Assembly (NCBI GenBank): GCA_945893365.1
Contig: CAMDED010000077.1
Coordinates: forward strand, 1-34,730
DNA from: Candidatus Sulfopaludibacter sp. SbA3
GTDB taxonomy: Bacteria; Acidobacteriota; Terriglobia; Bryobacterales; Bryobacteraceae
Reading direction: 5' to 3'
Length of the DNA stretch: 34,730 bases
Shown here one piece after another: positions 30,671 through 34,730 of the stretch. The notes beneath the pieces are model-generated. The model was not told the DNA's origin and searched no databases. It saw nothing but the letters and a program-made list of their open reading frames with translations. The translations under genes were made by a program, and so were the position numbers. The stretch's first letter is position 1. Each line of letters starts with the position of its first letter.

Positions 30671-31663
30671 ATGGGATCTGAACTCATCGAGGCGGTTCGC
30701 CCGTCTTGGCTACCTGGTCTCGTGGCTGTCCCGCGAATTACGATTGCAGGCTTCGCGCCTTTGGTCAGGATGCAGCGATACCAAATTCACAGCCGCATTG
30801 AGACAGGAAAGGTGGCGCTCCACTTTTCGGACGTGAATGAGCCCGTTGCAGCGCTTGCCTACGATTTGAATCGCTTCGCTTCGGCAACGTTTGAGACCGT
30901 CGCCAGCATGACTCGGGCTGCGAAACTGCCGAAGAGCGCCGCGTGGCTTTGTGTTCAAGCCTATTATGGTGCGTACTACGCGGCACACGCCCTTGTAAGG
31001 TCTCTCGGGCGGACATATTCTCGTCTCGACCAGCAAGACGTCAGGGCACTAAATGAGATCGTTGATCTGTTCGGGATGAGCAACGGGAGCCCGTTACCTG
31101 TCGCAACCTATTCGGGCCATCTGGGGCACGCAACGCGCTCTTTTGAGATCAGCCGAGCGCCGGATTCTCGAGGAGGCGCATCGCATTCTGGATTCTGGCA
31201 CTTCTTTTTGCTTGAGGTCCGTGCTCTTCAAAGCCGTATCCTTACCGGATCGGGCCTTGCTTCTCAGAATCAACGCGCCGCTCTCAAACTCCACGAACTG
31301 TGCGAGTCTCTCTGCCGTGAAGGTTACAACCACGGTGCCTGGCTTTCTGCAGTTCGCAATGAGATAAGCTACCGTCACCAACGCGGATGCTGGTACCCGT
31401 ACGGCTATCGTCGCCAAGATGCCGACCGACTATACAACGTGCTGCCCGGGTGGAAGCAAGACACTTATTCGTTTGATCTCAACAGGAACAGGCGGCCTGA
31501 GCTTATTGACTTCTTGACAACTTGCGTCTTCTTGATTGCACTCTGCAGAGAGCTCGTGGAGTCGATTGTCGACCGTCGCACGGTACGACATGTGTTCTTG
31601 GAGGGCGGCTGCATAAGGTTACTTTGTCTGATGACTCAGACGGATCTGGCAAGCGCCGGCTAA
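30671..31663 (+). CDS. Uncharacterised partner with HEPN-like motif
   Basis: The 330-residue product starts four bases after the DGQHR gene. No family is recognised outright. Two features recall HEPN ribonucleases: a helix with paired Tyr and His (WLCVQAYYGAYYAAHALVRS, residues 92-111), and a later helix with Arg229-Asn230 and His236 in SAVRNEISYRHQRG, fitting the RN-x(n)-H signature (R-x4-6-H). The flanks are largely helical, for example ALKLHELCESLCREGYNHGA and LIDFLTTCVFLIALCRELVE. If correct, it may be an RNA-cleaving toxin or effector kept in check by the DGQHR protein. The last 20 residues look unconserved and may come from sequence at a junction. HEPN assignment is by motif only. Confidence 0.6.
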   Translation: MGSELIEAVRPSWLPGLVAVPRITIAGFAPLVRMQRYQIHSRIETGKVALHFSDVNEPVAALAYDLNRFASATFETVASMTRAAKLPKSAAWLCVQAYYGAYYAAHALVRSLGRTYSRLDQQDVRALNEIVDLFGMSNGSPLPVATYSGHLGHATRSFEISRAPDSRGGASHSGFWHFFLLEVRALQSRILTGSGLASQNQRAALKLHELCESLCREGYNHGAWLSAVRNEISYRHQRGCWYPYGYRRQDADRLYNVLPGWKQDTYSFDLNRNRRPELIDFLTTCVFLIALCRELVESIVDRRTVRHVFLEGGCIRLLCLMTQTDLASAG

Positions 31664-32137
31664 CGAAATCCGAAGCATTGAATACGCGGGACTGCCGCCA
31701 CGGCGTCAAACTGCTTTCCACCGGCCGCAAGTGTCATGGGCGGCGCGCGCCAGCTATGGCCGTCTCCCAACTCGGCGGAGCGTTCGTTTGTACGTGCCAG
31801 GAATTCCTAGCGTCTACCGCCGTGAACGCGCCCTGTCCTCGCCGAAATGCGACGCGGCCCCTGTCGAGAGCACGACGCCCCACTATCGTCAGCCCCAGTC
31901 TGGGCACCTCCCGGCGCGCTTGCCCGTTTCGAGGCCCAAGGCCCGCAGAAACATCTGACCCGGCTGGATCGCCGTGAGTGTCGGGTTCTAGGAGCGTGTC
32001 GGAAGGAAAAATCATCACTGCTGTCCAAAACAGGACAGGGTTGTGATGTTGGCCGTTGAAAACGAAGGCTTTGGGATCTGAGAATCGGGGTTGTCGGATC
32101 GAGGTCTGTCGTTTCCTCCTATAAATGCCTGTCCAAG
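31664..32137. other. Gap between the cassette and the decayed IS, no gene supported
   Basis: Overlapping open frames on both strands show no recognisable motif. A perfect small hairpin (CTGTCC, six-base loop, GGACAG; 32021-32038) lies about 100 bases from the transposase end and probably belongs to the IS terminus. I could not define the outer IS boundary or a target duplication. Confidence 0.4.
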
Positions 32138-33170
32138 TCATGCCAGCGACAGGGTAAGTTGTTTGGATTGAGGCAGCAGTGGCGGGGTTTCGAACGGGTC
32201 GTCCAGCCACGTCCGCAAATCACGGTAAGTAAACAGGTTCAGCCGCAACATCGAGGCCAGATTGGACAAGGACCATTTGGCCTTCGACAGATGGTGCAGC
32301 CATTTCAGCAGCAGGATCGCGATTAAGGCTGTCCAAATCTGGATGCGCAGGGCATTTTCGCTGGTGCCAACGAAGCTCTTCACCTTCAGGTTCTGCTTGA
32401 GCGCTTTGAAGAACAACTCGATCTCCCAGCGGTCCTTGTAGATGGCAGCAAGAGTCGTGGCGCCAAACGCCAGCAGGTTGGTCAGCAACACGATCTCCCG
32501 TTCGTTCACCGCATCCCAGACCACCACCCGCCGCAGCAGGCAGGGGCAATCCTTTTGAGCCTTGACACCAGTGAACTGGATCAGTTGGTCCAACCGAATG
32601 TTGCGGTCCTGGGGAACCGCACACTCCTTCACCACTTCGTACGCCGCATTTTCCTTCAGGCGGGACAAAGTAGATTTCCTCGGCGGTCCACTTGCCGAAC
32701 AGCCCGTAGTCGTTATACCCGCGATCCATCGCCACGATGGAGCCGGGGTTGAGAGTGAAGGCCTCGGCCATCTTGACATAGCTGCGTTTGGCTTCGGTGA
32801 TCGGCACGTAGCTCGGCAGGTAATCGTCGTGGTCCAGCAGCACGTGAGCCTTGACGCCGCCTTTTGCCGGCGAAACCTGGCCCATGGAAACAACTCCAGG
32901 CACAACGAAATGGTGGTCGAGTCGAGCGATGGCAGCTTGTTCCTGAAACGGAACTTCTTCTTGCGAGGCCCCAGTCCTTCTTCGTCGCGGAACCTCTTGA
33001 GGGCGGTGTGGAACAGATCCTCGTATAACTTCGCGAGCCGGTGCTCGTTGGCATAGGACAGCGTGGATTTATTGGGCGCCCGGGGATGCCGAGATGAGCC
33101 ATTTTGCCCACGCAGCAGCTCAGACCGTTGCAAGTCTCCCGTAGAGAAATCGGCGTGGGCGGCCCAGTAC
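32138..33170 (-). pseudogene. IS4-type transposase, multiply frameshifted and N-terminally truncated
   Basis: Read in pieces on the minus strand, this is an IS4-type transposase: LRETCNGLSCCVGKMAHLGI, then NKSTLSYANEHRLAKLYEDL, LPSLDSTTISLCLELFPWA (first Asp), GGVKAHVLLDHDDYLPSYV, GSIVAMDRGYNDYGLFGKW (second Asp), LTNLLAFGATTLAAIYK with DRWEIELFFKALKQNLK (YREK block), and LSNLASMLRLNLFTYRDL. The frame shifts near 33075, near 32870 (one base lost within a CGG(G)CA context) and near 32670 (which restores the frame). The first 60 or so residues are missing. It cannot make an active transposase. A 30-codon vestige of a related element is at 19159-19245. Confidence 0.85.
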
Positions 33171-33733
33171 GGCGATGTGAACGTGGGTTCCTCGCTACGG
33201 GCGACGACCTTCGAGTCATCCGCCCGAGGGCGGCTCCGAAACACCGAACGGCGCTCGCTCAACCTTCGCCCGCATGCGGCACTCCTGGAGTGTACTCCCC
33301 GCCCATCCGCTTTCTTCGGGCGCGGGCATTGGCTTCGGATGGCGGAGGACCGGCCAGAGTTTAGGGCGGCTCGAACCCGGTAGCCGGGCCGGATTCGAGC
33401 GCGGGCAGCGGGTTGGACTGGACACGGATGGTCGGCGCACACGGATCCCCATACACTCGCGTATCTGGGTTGGTGCCGCGAAAGCCCATTCCGAGCGTTG
33501 GCAAACGCGGCGCGTTTCGAGCCGGACCGCGGAGCGGTGTGAGCGGCACACTCCTGGCCACAGCGGTTTTCAACGACAAAGTGCTACATTCGTTCGCGGG
33601 CCGACGCCATCCGCGCGGCAATGGGGCACGCCCGCAGTGCAACGGGTGGCAATCATCTTGGGCATAGAGACGAACGAGTCGAGACGCCAATTATCCCAGC
33701 CGTCGCATCTACTAATGATTTGAGGAATTTAAG
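33171..33733. other. Gap before tRNA-Pro, nothing recognised
   Basis: Several short overlapping frames exist on both strands, none with motifs. I looked for a copy of the tRNA 3' end that would mark an integration site and saw none here. The composition is mixed, in keeping with decayed mobile DNA. Confidence 0.4.
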
Positions 33734-33813
<80 letters not shown>

Positions 33814-33906
33814 CACCCAGTTTAGACTACTTTCCGCCGGATGTACATCTTCAGTCTTATCCAACACAAGATGGGCCTGAAGGGGAGGTTGACCGCATGC
33901 TGGGGT

Positions 33907-34730
33907 GTGATCGTCAAAATGCAGGATGCCGAGAAGTTGAGCCTGGAGCAAATCCAGGCGTTCATAGAGGCGACCGAGGAAGTCCGGTTCGCAGGCAAAG
34001 AGCGGGCGGAGATGTACGGGTGGATCAGCCGGACGCTACAGCAGCTGCAGTACCGGGAGCAAGGCAAGTGAACACGAGGGTTGCTGCGGCGGTGCGTGGG
34101 GAAGATGACGGGACTGAGCCGGACGCAGGTGACGCGTGTGGTGGCGCGGTACATGGAGCACGGCGAGGTAAAGGAGGCGGCCTACGAGCGGCGCCAATTC
34201 GCGAGCCGATACACACGGGGGATATCGAGTTGCTGGCGAAGGTGGACGAAGGGCACGAGACGCTGGCGGGACCGGCCACGAAAAGGATACTGGAGCGCGC
34301 ATACGCGGAGTATGGGGATGCGGACTACCAGCGGCTGGCATCGATATCGGTGTCGCATCTGTACAACTTGAGACACAGCCGGCGATACCGGGAGTGCTTG
34401 ATGAGCTACAGCAAGACACGTCCGGTGCAGGTAGCGATCGGGGAGCGGCGGCGGCCACAGCCGGGAGGCAAGCCGGGGTACCTGCGGGTGGACACGGTGC
34501 ATCAAGGAGATCGGGGTGGAGTGAAGGGGGTGTATCACATCAACGCCGTAGACGAGGTGACGCAATGGCAAGTGGTGGGATCCGTGGCGGCCATCTCGCA
34601 GTCGCATCTGAAGCCGGTATTACAGGCGATATTGGGGCAGTTTCCGTTTGTGATCCGAGGGTTTCATTCCGACAACGGCTCGGAGTTCATCAACGGCATG
34701 GTGGACGGACTGCTGAAGGAGCTGCTGATC
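33907..34730 (+). pseudogene. Integrase-core (IS481-like) transposase, broken, runs off the window
   Basis: The plus strand encodes VKMQDAEKLSLEQIQAFIEA, then EMYGWISRTLQQLQYREQGK and an in-frame TGA (34069-34071). The same frame resumes with RGLLRRCVGKMTGLSRTQVT and RVVARYMEHGEVKEAAYERR. After RYTRG (near 34217) one G is missing and the sequence continues in another frame: DIELLAKVDEGHETLAGPAT, LASISVSHLYNLRHS, the first Asp in GYLRVDTVHQGD, VYHINAVDEVTQWQVVG and the second Asp in FHSDNGSEFIN. This is a DDE integrase-core transposase with N-terminal HTH of a type widespread in environmental bacteria. The final Glu lies beyond the window. With an internal stop and a frameshift it is probably dead. 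The start may be the GTG at 33907 or the ATG at 33919. Confidence 0.82.

Overview
The window looks like chromosomal DNA from a GC-rich Gram-negative bacterium, most likely an Acidobacteriota member of the Solibacter/Bryobacter type. This rests on the mix of a PEP-CTERM surface protein, Tat- or Sec-exported versions of usually cytoplasmic enzyme families, a KirBac-type channel, a hopanoid tailoring locus and several decayed environmental insertion sequences. The taxonomic call is inference; there is no rRNA gene here. Region 1-2.8 kb is a scrap yard of mobile DNA: an IS4-family element (about 571-2021) whose transposase carries a one-base insertion, inserted in an already truncated IS630-type transposase, next to a frameshifted small HTH gene and a fragment of an uncharacterised multicopy family. 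Region 2.8-12.8 kb is mostly minus strand and reads as ordinary Acidobacteria-like metabolism and envelope genes: a DUF3494 ice-binding-like protein with PEP-CTERM anchor; a co-directional run of KirBac channel, small basic secreted protein, MFS transporter, Tat-exported Gfo/Idh/MocA oxidoreductase, SirB1-type protein and a 102-residue hypothetical; then exported transglutaminase-like protein, exported peroxiredoxin, exported HpcH/HpaI aldolase-like protein and a Tat-exported FMN-dependent alpha-hydroxy-acid dehydrogenase with a CxxCH motif. Region 13.1-17.1 kb is housekeeping: a HAD phosphatase and a small membrane protein, nusB-ribH, and the divergent lepA. Region 17.1-19.5 kb has an exported esterase and an exported DinB-like protein, flanked by two short decayed remnants of mobile or multicopy genes. 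Region 19.5-23 kb is a hopanoid side-chain locus (hpnJ, two half-size EamA/SMR-like membrane proteins, hpnI) closed by a strong hairpin. Region 23.2-29.6 kb holds a four-carbon acid sugar kinase overlapping pdxA, a TrmB-type regulator divergent from a dienoyl-CoA-reductase-like SDR, an orphan NarL-type response regulator with a clear sigma70 promoter, and a large membrane-anchored low-complexity protein. Region 29.7-34.7 kb is an accessory island of visibly lower GC: a two-gene cassette (DGQHR/DndB-like protein plus a protein with a HEPN-like R-N-x5-H motif), a decayed IS4-type transposase, a tRNA-Pro(CGG), and a broken integrase-core transposase running off the window. The DGQHR plus HEPN-like pair is the best candidate here for an undescribed (possibly defence) module; the paired half-EamA proteins in the hopanoid locus and the CxxCH-bearing exported flavoenzyme come next.
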